Of a stretch of 13,398 bases of DNA, positions 1-7,914 are shown one piece after another. A model generated the notes under the pieces. It was given only the letters and a program-made list of their open reading frames with translations, had not been told where the DNA came from and did not search any database. This DNA is from Candidatus Nanopelagicales bacterium (GTDB lineage Bacteria > Actinomycetota > Actinomycetes > S36-B12 > UBA5976): the NCBI GenBank assembly GCA_030831445.1, contig JAURLB010000104.1, positions 1 through 13,398 on the forward strand, given 5' to 3'. Numbering within the stretch: position 1 is the first letter of the stretch; every line of letters begins with the position of its first letter. Made by a program: the position numbers and the translations under genes.

Positions 1-708
1 CTTCCTCCATTCTTCTTAGAGGATGGGTCGACTAAGTATCTTTTAGGAACAGACCTGCTCGGTCGGGATCTTTTCGCACGCTTAATCTATGGCACTCGGA
101 TGACCGTGCTGATTGCAGTTTCAGCAGTCTTTCTTGGAGCTGTATTTGGATCTCTATTAGGTGTTATCGCCGGATTTAAAGGTGGAAAGATTGATTCAGT
201 TATTTCTCGAATCACTGAGGCCCAATTAGCGCTTCCCTTTATCTTGTTGGCAATTTCGGTGATTGTTTCTCGAGGCCAGTCGCTCAGCACACTGATCATT
301 GTTCTCGCGGTAGTTGGATGGGCGCAATATGTTCGAATTATTCGGGCAGAAACTCTTTCAATCAAGGAACGGGGATTCGTAAATGGTTTGAGAGTCGGAG
401 GTATTTCAGATACTCGAATCATTTTTTTCCATATTGTGCCTAATGTCTTCGGCACAATATTGTCCCTTGCAACATTGGAAATAGGAACAATGATTCTTGC
501 AGAATCAGCCTTAAGTTTCTTGGGTCTTGGGATCCCGGCACCGAGTGTCAGTTGGGGAGCAGATCTCGCTAGCGGCAAAGACTTTATAGATATGGCTTGG
601 TGGCTTGTGACTTTTCCTGGAATTGCAATTGTTGTAACTGTTCTATATGTGAACGCTGCAGGAGATGCACTCCGCACGCATTTTGATTTACGAAAGCGCA
701 TGTTCTGA
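1..708 (+). CDS. ABC transporter permease, DppC/OppC type, 5'-truncated
   Basis: Inner-membrane permease subunit of a peptide/nickel/opine-type ABC importer. The reading frame is open from base 1, so the start lies outside the window; 235 residues are visible against about 280-300 in the family, so the first membrane helix is missing. The visible part opens with the family hallmark LGTDLLGRDLFARLIYGTR (about residues 20-38 of this fragment). Four to five hydrophobic segments follow. The cytoplasmic EAA-type loop reads KERGFVNGLRVGG then TRIIFFHIVPN, with NGL in place of the usual EAA, and a late ESALSFLGLGIPAP block is typical of DppC. The stop is one base before the ATPase start at 710, so the two are translationally linked. 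A DppB partner would be expected just upstream. The family call is firm; the substrate is unknown. Confidence 0.93.
   Translation, partial: LPPFFLEDGSTKYLLGTDLLGRDLFARLIYGTRMTVLIAVSAVFLGAVFGSLLGVIAGFKGGKIDSVISRITEAQLALPFILLAISVIVSRGQSLSTLIIVLAVVGWAQYVRIIRAETLSIKERGFVNGLRVGGISDTRIIFFHIVPNVFGTILSLATLEIGTMILAESALSFLGLGIPAPSVSWGADLASGKDFIDMAWWLVTFPGIAIVVTVLYVNAAGDALRTHFDLRKRMF
431..460. repeat. Perfect 10-bp stem hairpin inside the permease gene
   Basis: ATATTGTGCC (431-440) and GGCACAATAT (451-460) are exact reverse complements around a 10-base loop, in the codons for the EAA-type loop. No T-tract follows at once, so it is not a standard terminator. Confidence 0.6.
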
Positions 709-709
709 C

Positions 710-1507
710 ATGGCTGAAGAATTAATCCGAATTTCTAATCTCTCTGTCGAGGCGCGAAGCCAGAAAGAAAATATTAAGGCAGTAAATTCTGTCAGCCTGA
801 ATGTACTGAAAGGAGAAGTAGTAGGCCTCATCGGTGAGTCAGGAAGTGGAAAGACGACCTTGATTCGATCGATTCTTGATTTGCACGAGAGAAATGTTGA
901 GATTGTCCAAGGCGAAGTATTTTTCAAGAACGAGCTATATCTTGATCAATCCAAGAACATAAATAATCTTGCTTCACTTCGTGGAAAACATGTGGGCATG
1001 GTTTTCCAGTCACCAAAAGCCTCATTAAATCCTTTGATGACAATAGGCGCACTTTTGGATGAAGTTCTCAGGATGCACGGAGTATTAAACTCAAAAGCAG
1101 ATCGAAAGCTGATTTCTATTGAACTACTCAATGAAATGGGACTGGATGGTTCAAGGGTATATAGGTCATATCAGCATCAACTTTCAGGCGGTATGTGTCA
1201 ACGAGCAGCAATTGCGCTTGCAATTGCAACCAAGCCTGAATTAATCATTGCTGATGAGTGTACGTCTGCCCTAGATGTGACAACGCAGGCCGAAGTGGTT
1301 TTAACTCTAAAGAAACTAAAAAATGAGCATGCAACAACAATGATTTTTGTTACGCATGACATTCTGCTAGCGAGTGATCTATGTGATCGCTTAATAGTGA
1401 TGCAATCGGGCAATGTGGTTGAGGTTGGCGAAACCAAAGAAATACTCAAGAATCCTCAAATGCCTTACACCAAATCGTTAATTGCATCGGTCCCGAGATG
1501 GAAATAG
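710..1507 (+). CDS. ABC transporter ATP-binding protein, DppD/NikD type (short)
   Basis: Cytoplasmic ATPase of the peptide/nickel-type importer, 265 aa. Walker A GESGSGKTT is at residues 42-50, the Q-loop Gln at 100 (VFQSPKASLNP), signature LSGGM at 158-162, Walker B LIIADE at 178-183, the D-loop at SALD and the switch His at 216 (FVTHD). Walker B runs into DECTSALD, with Cys where the family usually has Pro. ATG 710 is chosen over an in-frame ATG at 665 because the latter lies 44 bases inside the permease and adds unlike sequence before the canonical start of the domain. The protein ends soon after PYTKSLIASVPRWK, so it lacks most of the C-terminal oligopeptide/HPY extension of about 330-aa OppD/DppD and matches NikD/NikE in size. 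No second ATPase (DppF) follows; an acyl-CoA synthetase does, overlapping by 10 bases. Confidence 0.93.
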   Translation: MAEELIRISNLSVEARSQKENIKAVNSVSLNVLKGEVVGLIGESGSGKTTLIRSILDLHERNVEIVQGEVFFKNELYLDQSKNINNLASLRGKHVGMVFQSPKASLNPLMTIGALLDEVLRMHGVLNSKADRKLISIELLNEMGLDGSRVYRSYQHQLSGGMCQRAAIALAIATKPELIIADECTSALDVTTQAEVVLTLKKLKNEHATTMIFVTHDILLASDLCDRLIVMQSGNVVEVGETKEILKNPQMPYTKSLIASVPRWK

Positions 1508-3129
1508 ATCCCGCTAATGATGTTGATAGGAATATAGCGTTCGATCTTTTTTTGCGAGCGAAAGAAAATCCGAATCGAATCGGAGTCATATTTGAAGATG
1601 GTGAAAGTCTGACTTTTGCCGAATGGGAAGTACGCGCTGCCAAATGTGCCTCAATCCTTTTGAACGATTTGCGTCTCAAAAATGGAGATCGGGTTGCTCT
1701 GTATCTGCAAAACAGTATTGATCTAGTTTGTCTGCTTTTTGGTTGCTGGAAAACAGGAATCGTTCCGGTCACTCTTTCGGTGATGTATAACGCTGACGAA
1801 CTTGCTTCTGCTTTGGAGAAAACCGCGCCTAAAGCAATATTTGTGCATGCCAAGCAGATTGAGACCGTTGTTCAAGGCTTAGCAGCGGTCAAGTTAGCCA
1901 ATACGTTGCGAGTTGCTGTTATCAATTCTGATCCTTCTCAAAATCATGACGATGATTTTTTTGCTTTCTCGGAAGCGATGAAAACTGCGAAGATGTTTTC
2001 TGAGCTTGTCATTCCGAATGAAGATGACGAAGGCACTATTTTGTTTACAGGCGGCACAACTGGGTTGCCGAAGGCAGTTACTGTTACCCATTCGGGTACG
2101 CGTCAATCGTTAAAAACGCTAGCTCGAGCATCAAAAAGGGGGGCCGAACCCCCTTACCCCTTAGTGGATGACGATGTGAGTCCAAACCTGCTGACTCTTC
2201 CACTTTTCCATTCCGGAGGACAACAGGCACTACTTTTTGCGTTGTTTGTCGGGAGATCAATTGTTCTAATGGAACGATTTAAGGTAGATGTTTTAGAGAA
2301 ACTTGTTTCAAAATATCAGATTGACAATTTGTTTCTGATGCCGACAATGCTTTACGACATAGTTCATTCAAAGCATCGAATTCCGTTAGATCCAGTTAAA
2401 GGTGTACTAATCGCGGGTCAAGCGTTAGACCCAGGGTTAAAACAACAGTTTGAATCAACCTGGAATATTCCGATATTTTCTAACTACGGCTCAACTGAAA
2501 TAGGTCACGTTGCTGGTTGGACTTCTTCAGATTTAAAGGCAGGGCGCTGGAAAGCAGGTCCAGTCGGAAGAGTTTATGACGACGTGTCAATAGAGATTCG
2601 TGACGAAAACGGCAATGTGCTCCCCACGGGTTCTGAAGGTGAGATTTGGGTCAAAGCAAATCTGTCTAAAGGGTATATCGATGAAACATCTTCCGGGGAT
2701 GGTCCGTTGATCGTTGACGGATGGGTTGGTTCAGGTGACGTTGGTTATCTCGAAGGTGATCAACTTCTGTATCTTGTTGGCAGAAAAAGAGACATGATCA
2801 AGACAGGTGGATTTCAAGTTTGGCCACAGGAAATTGAGAATGTTCTAAGAACCCATAATGCAGTTTTAGACGTCGCGATTGTTGGTGTAGCCGATCCAAG
2901 GTTGGGGGAAATCCCCAAAGCTTTTGTTGTCCTAGCCGACAAGTCTGCTTTTGATTTACTTGTTTTAGAAAATGAGTTAATTGCATATTGCCGTGAAAAG
3001 TTGGCGCACTTCAAGTGCATAAGAGAAGTCGAATTCATTGATGAGCTACCGCGCTCTGAGGCTGGAAAAGTACAGCGTGGAGAGCTAGCTGAGAGATCTA
3101 CAAAAATAAACCATAGGAGAACGTTGTGA
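1498..3129 (+). CDS. AMP-binding acyl-CoA synthetase 1
   Basis: ANL-superfamily ligase, 543 aa: carboxylic acid + ATP to acyl-AMP, then the acyl-CoA thioester. The phosphate loop is FTGGTTGLPKAV (from F183), with Gly replacing the usual Ser of TSGTTG. The A5 motif YGSTE is at 330-334, the A7 Asp at 414 (GSGDVG), A8 GRKRDMIKTGG at 428-438, and the C-terminal catalytic Lys at 524 in LPRSEAGKVQR. All core residues are present, so it should be active. The start ATG overlaps the ATPase end by 10 bases; no strong Shine-Dalgarno is visible, which suggests translational coupling. Placed directly after an importer, it probably activates the imported acid, but this is inference. Substrate class (fatty, aromatic or alicyclic acid) cannot be read from the sequence. 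Confidence 0.93.
   Translation: MEIDPANDVDRNIAFDLFLRAKENPNRIGVIFEDGESLTFAEWEVRAAKCASILLNDLRLKNGDRVALYLQNSIDLVCLLFGCWKTGIVPVTLSVMYNADELASALEKTAPKAIFVHAKQIETVVQGLAAVKLANTLRVAVINSDPSQNHDDDFFAFSEAMKTAKMFSELVIPNEDDEGTILFTGGTTGLPKAVTVTHSGTRQSLKTLARASKRGAEPPYPLVDDDVSPNLLTLPLFHSGGQQALLFALFVGRSIVLMERFKVDVLEKLVSKYQIDNLFLMPTMLYDIVHSKHRIPLDPVKGVLIAGQALDPGLKQQFESTWNIPIFSNYGSTEIGHVAGWTSSDLKAGRWKAGPVGRVYDDVSIEIRDENGNVLPTGSEGEIWVKANLSKGYIDETSSGDGPLIVDGWVGSGDVGYLEGDQLLYLVGRKRDMIKTGGFQVWPQEIENVLRTHNAVLDVAIVGVADPRLGEIPKAFVVLADKSAFDLLVLENELIAYCREKLAHFKCIREVEFIDELPRSEAGKVQRGELAERSTKINHRRTL
2136..2155. repeat. Intragenic hairpin in acyl-CoA synthetase 1
   Basis: AAGGGGG (2136-2142) and CCCCCTT (2149-2155) are perfect complements around a 6-base loop, inside an otherwise AT-leaning gene. 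The reading frame passes through intact (residues ASKRGAEPPYP). The run of A before it and absence of a T-tract after it argue against a plus-strand terminator. Confidence 0.55.
3115..3119 (+). promoter_or_regulatory. Shine-Dalgarno supporting the GTG start of the crotonase
   Basis: AGGAG lies 6 bases before GTG 3126, whose last two bases begin the stop (TGA 3127-3129) of acyl-CoA synthetase 1. Good spacing supports this non-ATG start and a GTGA-type coupled junction. Confidence 0.8.
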
Positions 3130-4091
3130 AGAAAAGTGAATATGAATTGCTTGCAAACCAGTGGGATGAAGAAGCAATGGAAACTGATGAAAAAGTATTG
3201 AAAAGTTTGGTGCTTTACGAAAAAGATCCAACGATTTCAGCCGCGTATATTTCTTTCAATTCTCCAGACACACTCAATGCGGTTCCAGTTGCAGCCTTGG
3301 AAATTGTCGGCGACTATGTTCGCGAAGCAGAAGCCGATGATGAGGTTAAGACGATAATTTTTCGGGGCATCGGACCTTGTTTTGGAACTGGTGCAGACGC
3401 TAAGGAGCTAGGTCACTACATCGGATACAAAACTCCGAAGCCGGGTGAAAAGCCGTATAAGCCGTCTCAGCACAATCGAATGTTGCCAGACAGAAATATC
3501 GTAATGGGGGCGTTTACCGCATCTGTTCAAAATTGCCTGAAGGTGACAATCTGCCAGGTCCATAGCTATTGCTATGGCGGTCATATGCAGATTGCTCTTG
3601 CAGCTGACATGGTGATTGCATCAGATGATGCACTTTTTACACATCCAGCTTTTAGATATTTGGGTGCTGGACCACAAGACATGTGGGCGTGGGTTGAAAA
3701 TCTAGGAATTAAGAAAATGAAAGAAATAATGTTCACGATGAGAGCACTTGGTGCTGAGGAAGCTGAAAAAGCTGGCCTTGTAAACAAGGTAGTAGCAAAA
3801 GATGATTTGGATAGGTGGGTGAGGGACTACGCCCAAGCAGTTTCCATGATGCCTCTCGACGGAATAATGATTGGTAAATCACTGATGCGGATGATGATGG
3901 AAGTTCGTGGAAAAGGTTTGGGCGAAATTATTGCCTGGGCTGGACACGGTTGGGCTACCAATTTGAAGTTGGAAGAAGGGGAGTTCAATTTTGTACGCGA
4001 ACGTATGGTTAAGGGGCTCAGTAAAACGCTTCACGATCGAGATATGCAAGTAGCCCCATTCTTCAGGCTTGGTGAAACCCGAGAAGGGTAA
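3126..4091 (+). CDS. Crotonase (enoyl-CoA hydratase/isomerase) superfamily protein lacking the hydratase glutamates
   Basis: Cytoplasmic crotonase-fold enzyme acting on a CoA thioester, 321 aa, somewhat longer than the usual 255-270 because of an acidic N-terminal extension of about 45 residues. The oxyanion-hole elements are visible: FGTGADAKE around residues 86-93 (family FSAGADLKE) and YGGH at 150-153. Aligned by eye with rat mitochondrial hydratase, Glu144 corresponds to Gln155 and Glu164 to Ala175, so neither water-activating Glu is present; Asp185 in GAGPQD is a possible substitute acid/base. A simple enoyl-CoA hydration role is therefore unlikely. Isomerase, C-C hydrolase (6-oxocamphor-hydrolase-like) or dehalogenase-like chemistry remains open. 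The C-terminal ALGAEEAEKAGLVNKVV is standard for the family. GTG start with overlapping stop of the ligase. Confidence 0.9.
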   Translation: MKKSEYELLANQWDEEAMETDEKVLKSLVLYEKDPTISAAYISFNSPDTLNAVPVAALEIVGDYVREAEADDEVKTIIFRGIGPCFGTGADAKELGHYIGYKTPKPGEKPYKPSQHNRMLPDRNIVMGAFTASVQNCLKVTICQVHSYCYGGHMQIALAADMVIASDDALFTHPAFRYLGAGPQDMWAWVENLGIKKMKEIMFTMRALGAEEAEKAGLVNKVVAKDDLDRWVRDYAQAVSMMPLDGIMIGKSLMRMMMEVRGKGLGEIIAWAGHGWATNLKLEEGEFNFVRERMVKGLSKTLHDRDMQVAPFFRLGETREG

Positions 4092-4102
4092 ATGGGGAGA
4101 AA

Positions 4103-5098
4103 ATGAAATTTGGAATACTTGCCTCTCACCAGTATCCACAGTCGGAAAACTTGCGAGAAAGATTGAGAGATCTTTTTTCTTTGGTTGAATATGCGGCGGA
4201 ATTGAAGTATGACTCGGTCTACGCGATTCACCATTATGTAGCCAATTTGCAGACTCCTCAAGTTGTATCAATGACCGGAGCATTATTGAGATACAGCGGG
4301 GATATGAACGTTGGAACTGCAATATTGCTCCTCCCATTTATGCATCCTGTTCATGTTGCAGAAGAGTACGCAACGCTGGATCATCTGTCTGATGGCAAAC
4401 TCATATTGGGTGTGGGCGCGGGATATAGAGATGAAGAATTTGACGCTTTTTCTCTTAGCAAGCGTGAACGTGGATCGCGATTGAGCGAATCAATTGAAGT
4501 GATTCGAAAACTTTGGACGGGAGAACCGGTTCACCATGAGGGCAAGTATTTCTCCCTTACTGGACAAAAAATAAGCATAAAACCGCTACAGGAAAATGGG
4601 CCCCCAATTTGGGTTGGTGCCGGTGCATTCCCTGCAATAGAGCGAGCTGCACGGATAGGAGATGCTTGGTTGGCTCCAGGTAATCCACCAACAGACGGAT
4701 GGTTTGATGAAGCTATTTCTCGTTATAACTCAGCACTGGATGAATCCGGTAGAACGGAGAAAGTAACTGATCGACCGGTGATTGTTGAACTCTTTTGCGC
4801 AGCCACGGATGAGTTGGCACGAGAACAATCACTCCCATATATAAAAGATGAGTACTTTACTTATTCGGATTACAAACAGTTGTCATGGCAGAAAACACGC
4901 TTTGATTTCCTGTGGGAAAAGGTCTTTCTCGTTGGATCACCAGAAATAATTGCACGAAGGGTACATGAATTATCGAAACATGGATTTAATCAAGTGATTT
5001 TCCGCCCATTTTGGATCGGAATGCCCATGAATCTTTCGCGGGAAAGTATTCGGTTGGTTGCATCAGAAGTTCGGCCGCTTCTAGAGGGCAAATGTTAG
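4103..5098 (+). CDS. LLM-class flavin-dependent oxidoreductase (luciferase-like)
   Basis: Bacterial-luciferase-fold enzyme, 331 aa, using FMNH2 or F420; the sequence does not settle which. Visible family features are the MKFGIL first strand, HH at 43-44, HPVHVAEEYATLDHLSDGK from residue 81, the glycine-rich ILGVGAGYRDEEF at 101-113, and IEVIRKLWTGEPVHHEGKYF, which is typical of the F420-dependent and alkanal-monooxygenase-like branches. It ends with a standard helix before EVRPLLEG. The start is supported by GGGGAG at 4094-4099, 3 bases before ATG, slightly close. The gap to the crotonase is 11 bases. Likely role (inference): monooxygenation or hydride transfer on the imported compound or its CoA ester, possibly fed with reduced flavin by the nitroreductases downstream. 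Confidence 0.92.
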   Translation: MKFGILASHQYPQSENLRERLRDLFSLVEYAAELKYDSVYAIHHYVANLQTPQVVSMTGALLRYSGDMNVGTAILLLPFMHPVHVAEEYATLDHLSDGKLILGVGAGYRDEEFDAFSLSKRERGSRLSESIEVIRKLWTGEPVHHEGKYFSLTGQKISIKPLQENGPPIWVGAGAFPAIERAARIGDAWLAPGNPPTDGWFDEAISRYNSALDESGRTEKVTDRPVIVELFCAATDELAREQSLPYIKDEYFTYSDYKQLSWQKTRFDFLWEKVFLVGSPEIIARRVHELSKHGFNQVIFRPFWIGMPMNLSRESIRLVASEVRPLLEGKC

Positions 5099-5614
5099 AT
5101 GAATAATAAAACTAATAAAAAAATAAGTGCTGGTTCGTTGCATCATGTGACCATTGGTGTAACAAATTTGGAAGCATCAATTGATTTCTATAGTGAAGGC
5201 CTTGGTCTGAGAAAAACATTGGACTCGGTGGTTGGTGGAGCGCCTTTTGAGCGCCTCCTTCGATTGCCGGGTGGATCAACTGCGCGTACAGTGTTTTTGC
5301 AAGGTGAGACTCGTGTTGGTCAGATTGAACTTGTTGAATGGCGAACGGGTCTTACGCAGAACGCCAATCCACAAAGGCCGGGTTCAATCGGACCATCAGT
5401 TTTGTCTTTTTCTGTTTCTGCAGCCGAATTTACGCCAGTTTTGTTGCAACTTAAAGAGGCCGGGGCAGTTTTTTGGGGTGAACCAATCGTCTCAATTCTT
5501 GACGGTTACGGTGAAATTACGGCGAGCATTGTTGAAGACCCAGATGGAAATGTGATTGAGATTGTTCGACTTCCATCGGATGAAGAGATACATCAATTTA
5601 GAAATAGTTCTTAG
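5099..5614 (+). CDS. VOC (glyoxalase/bleomycin-resistance/dioxygenase) superfamily protein
   Basis: 171-aa protein with two beta-alpha-beta-beta-beta modules. Module 1 starts LHHVTIGVTNLEASIDFY (metal-ligand candidate His16) and ends QIELVEW (Glu77). Module 2 starts SVLSFSV, with Ser where a ligand His is expected, and ends with the family-typical EDPDGNVIEIVRL. Three of four metal positions are thus plausible and one is missing. VOC enzymes include epimerases, lyases and extradiol dioxygenases; which applies here is unknown. ATG directly abuts the preceding TAG (0-base gap), with AGAGGG at 5083-5088 ten bases upstream. The Lys/Asn-rich first nine residues come from an A-rich leader and are unlikely to be part of the fold. 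Confidence 0.9.
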   Translation: MNNKTNKKISAGSLHHVTIGVTNLEASIDFYSEGLGLRKTLDSVVGGAPFERLLRLPGGSTARTVFLQGETRVGQIELVEWRTGLTQNANPQRPGSIGPSVLSFSVSAAEFTPVLLQLKEAGAVFWGEPIVSILDGYGEITASIVEDPDGNVIEIVRLPSDEEIHQFRNSS

Positions 5615-5622
5615 TTCATGAA

Positions 5623-5631
5623 AGAGGGGGG
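5623..5631 (+). promoter_or_regulatory. Strong Shine-Dalgarno deciding the start of acyl-CoA synthetase 2
   Basis: AGAGGGGGG ends 4 bases before ATG 5636. The in-frame ATG at 5618 would turn this ribosome-binding site into codons (Lys-Glu-Gly-Gly-Gly) and has no site of its own, so 5636 is preferred. Confidence 0.8.
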
Positions 5632-5635
5632 TGGT

Positions 5636-7228
5636 ATGACTCATCAAACAGGACAGGAGGAGCTGCCAGATGTTGGTTTCTGGAAGGTTGCTCCAAAAAG
5701 GGGGAATTCGCTTGGGATACTTGACCCAACCGGAGAGCAACTAACTTTCAACGAACTATATGGAAGGGTCAATCAGATTTCGCATTTTTTTAGGCACGTA
5801 GGTCTGAAAATGGGCGACACAATTGCTGTTATCGGAAGAAACCGAGTTGACACTATGTCAATACATCTGGCGGCAATGCAGAGCGGTCTGTATTACACGC
5901 CAATTAATTATCATTCAGTATCTTCGGAAATTGAATACATTCTGCGTGATTCTGAAACAGCGTTAGTGCTGTTTCATCCTGATTTTGCGGATTCAGTTCT
6001 TGAAGCATGTAAATCTGCTGGAATAGAAGAGAGCAAGAGGGTCGCATTGGGCGTACTTGCTGGCCATAATTCGCTTCACGATTTGATTTCAGGATTTTCA
6101 AAAGAGCTGCCAACTGACCGTTTTGGCGGGTCAGTTTTGCAATACACGTCAGGCACAACGGGTCGGCCCAAAGGCGTTCGGAGAAAGATAGCTGGCATTG
6201 ATGCAGACGAAGCAGCAGCTTCTCTCCGATGGGTGCTTGAAATGTACGGAATTGATGCTTCAAAACCGGGCACCATGCTCACCACAACACCGATCTATCA
6301 CTCTTCCGGGTTGAATATCTCTACTCTTGCGATTCACTTTGGTGTCTCAATAATCCTGATGGACAAGTGGACTCCAGAGTTAATGCTTGAGTTGATTGAG
6401 AAACATAAAGTCAATATGACAATTGTTGTTCCAACACAATTTGTTCGGTTACTTAAACTCGATGAAGAAATTCGAAATCGCTACGATATTTCATCGATGG
6501 AGTGGGTGATTCATGGTGCAGCTCCCTGTTCCCCCGAGGTTAAAAAGCAGATGATTCAGTGGTGGGGTCCAACGATATTTGAGTATTACGGATCCACTGA
6601 AGTTGGTGGAACATTTGTTAACTCTCAGGATTGGCTGTTGAAGCCTGGAACAGTTGGTAAACCTGGCCCGGTAACAAAGTTGCGCATTCTTGATGAAGAC
6701 GGAAACGAGTTACCCACTGGAACTGTGGGGAAGGTATACATGCGGCAAGGAAACGATCAGGCCGAATACTTGAATGACCCTGAGAAAACACTTGCGTCTC
6801 GCTGTGGTGACTTGATGACAGTAGGTGATTTGGGGTGGATTGACGAAGATGGGTACCTATTCCTCGCGGGCAGATCAAGCGAAGTGATCATTGTGGGTGG
6901 AGCAAACGTGTATCCAGCTGAGATTGAAAATGTGATTTTGGGCCACCCTGAGGTGGCTGATGTGTGTGTAGTAGGAATTCCTAACGAAGAATATGGAGAG
7001 GAAGTTTTTGCTGCCGTTGTACCGAGAAACGGATCACTGCTTGGAAGCAGTGAATCTTCGCAAAAAGTGATTGAAGAAATTCAATCACTGTGTATTGATC
7101 ATCTAGCAAAATTTAAACGGCCAAGGAAAATTGAATTGAGAAACGAAATTCCTAGGGATCCGAACGGCAAAATGTATAGAAAGAAAGTCAGGGACCCTTT
7201 CTGGGCCAACTTGGAGCGTTCAATATGA
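5636..7228 (+). CDS. AMP-binding acyl-CoA synthetase 2
   Basis: ANL-superfamily ligase, 530 aa from the preferred start. Phosphate loop YTSGTTGRPKGV at 170-181 is canonical. A5 YGSTEVGG is at 318-325, GDLGWIDEDGYLFLAGR supplies the A7 Asp and the A8 Arg (413), VGGANVYPAEIE is the FadD-like A8 loop, and catalytic Lys 512 lies in PRDPNGKMYRKK. With every core residue in place it is the most orthodox of the three ligases here. The overall pattern resembles fatty-acid/bile-acid or aromatic acyl-CoA ligases of actinobacteria. It lies 21 bases after the VOC gene and its stop overlaps the first nitroreductase start (ATGA). Presence of two ligases in one transcript suggests two different acids are activated, for example substrate and a late cleavage product. 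Confidence 0.93.
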   Translation: MTHQTGQEELPDVGFWKVAPKRGNSLGILDPTGEQLTFNELYGRVNQISHFFRHVGLKMGDTIAVIGRNRVDTMSIHLAAMQSGLYYTPINYHSVSSEIEYILRDSETALVLFHPDFADSVLEACKSAGIEESKRVALGVLAGHNSLHDLISGFSKELPTDRFGGSVLQYTSGTTGRPKGVRRKIAGIDADEAAASLRWVLEMYGIDASKPGTMLTTTPIYHSSGLNISTLAIHFGVSIILMDKWTPELMLELIEKHKVNMTIVVPTQFVRLLKLDEEIRNRYDISSMEWVIHGAAPCSPEVKKQMIQWWGPTIFEYYGSTEVGGTFVNSQDWLLKPGTVGKPGPVTKLRILDEDGNELPTGTVGKVYMRQGNDQAEYLNDPEKTLASRCGDLMTVGDLGWIDEDGYLFLAGRSSEVIIVGGANVYPAEIENVILGHPEVADVCVVGIPNEEYGEEVFAAVVPRNGSLLGSSESSQKVIEEIQSLCIDHLAKFKRPRKIELRNEIPRDPNGKMYRKKVRDPFWANLERSI

Positions 7229-7914
7229 GCCAATATTCGAACGACTTTGCTCATATTCTTACAACGACACGTTCGGTACGAAAGCGATTGGATTTTTCTA
7301 GGGAAGTTGATGTCTCAGTTATTGATGAATGCTTGAGTATGGCGCTTCAGGCTCCTACTGGTGGGCACGCAGAGGATTGGCGTTGGATAGTTGTATCTGA
7401 TATTCGACTGAAGCAAAAACTTGGACAGATTTATCTGCACAATTTCAATGAGTTTGTTCGAAACCCAATGATGAGTTCAGGTCCGTCTAATGAACTCGTA
7501 AAAGGAAGACTGGGTGGTGTTAAATCTGGTGAAGTTGACGCCCGAACTGCACGGATGCTCGAGGGTGCCGCATACCTAGCGGAGAACATTCATCTGAGCC
7601 CATTTCTGCTTATCCCATGTGCTTCTCGCCCTAATCCGGAATTTGGAGGGTCAGGGACGATTTCGGCGGTATACGGCTCAATTTATCCTGCCATCTGGTC
7701 GTTTCAGCTTGCGCTTCGGTCGAAGGGTTTGGGCTCAGTAATTACATCCCTGCATCTTCACTCTGCTCATGATGTTGCAGAATTGCTTGCCATTCCCGAA
7801 GGAATTACGCAAGTTGCGATGCTTCCTGTTGCTTACACCATAGGTACAGATTTCAAGATGGCCGCTCGAAAGAGTGTTGATGAAGTTCGCTTTATGAATA
7901 GGTGGTCCCAATGA
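7225..7914 (+). CDS. Nitroreductase-family FMN flavoprotein 1
   Basis: 229-aa member of the nitroreductase/FMN oxidoreductase family, normally a dimer with FMN bound at the interface. The N-terminal phosphate-binding motif is RSVRKRLDF (residues 16-24). ALQAPTGGHAEDW follows, with His where the family usually has Asn (GGN or GSN), then YGSIYPAIWSFQLALRSKGLGS in the C-terminal half and an R-x-x-x-E-V ending near NRW. It reduces an unsaturated, quinone-like or nitro substrate, or supplies reduced flavin; the actual reaction is unknown. ATG overlaps the ligase stop by 4 bases; GGAG lies 8 bases upstream. The next gene is a close paralog. Confidence 0.92.
   Translation: MSQYSNDFAHILTTTRSVRKRLDFSREVDVSVIDECLSMALQAPTGGHAEDWRWIVVSDIRLKQKLGQIYLHNFNEFVRNPMMSSGPSNELVKGRLGGVKSGEVDARTARMLEGAAYLAENIHLSPFLLIPCASRPNPEFGGSGTISAVYGSIYPAIWSFQLALRSKGLGSVITSLHLHSAHDVAELLAIPEGITQVAMLPVAYTIGTDFKMAARKSVDEVRFMNRWSQ
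7900..7905 (+). promoter_or_regulatory. Shine-Dalgarno for nitroreductase 2
   Basis: AGGTGG lies about 5 bases before ATG 7911. It supports 7911 over the in-frame GTG at 7902, which overlaps this site. Confidence 0.65.

Noticed and set aside
87..701. 204-codon open frame on the minus strand across the permease
   Set aside because: The plus-strand frame encodes a clear DppC permease; the antisense product has no recognisable motif and is a shadow.
665..709. Upstream ATG for the ATPase
   Set aside because: It lies within the permease gene and adds 15 residues unlike the family; ATG 710 fits the domain start.
3879..4337. 152-codon minus-strand open frame spanning the crotonase/LLM junction
   Set aside because: Both plus-strand genes have strong family motifs there, and the antisense product is low-complexity and unlike a known protein.
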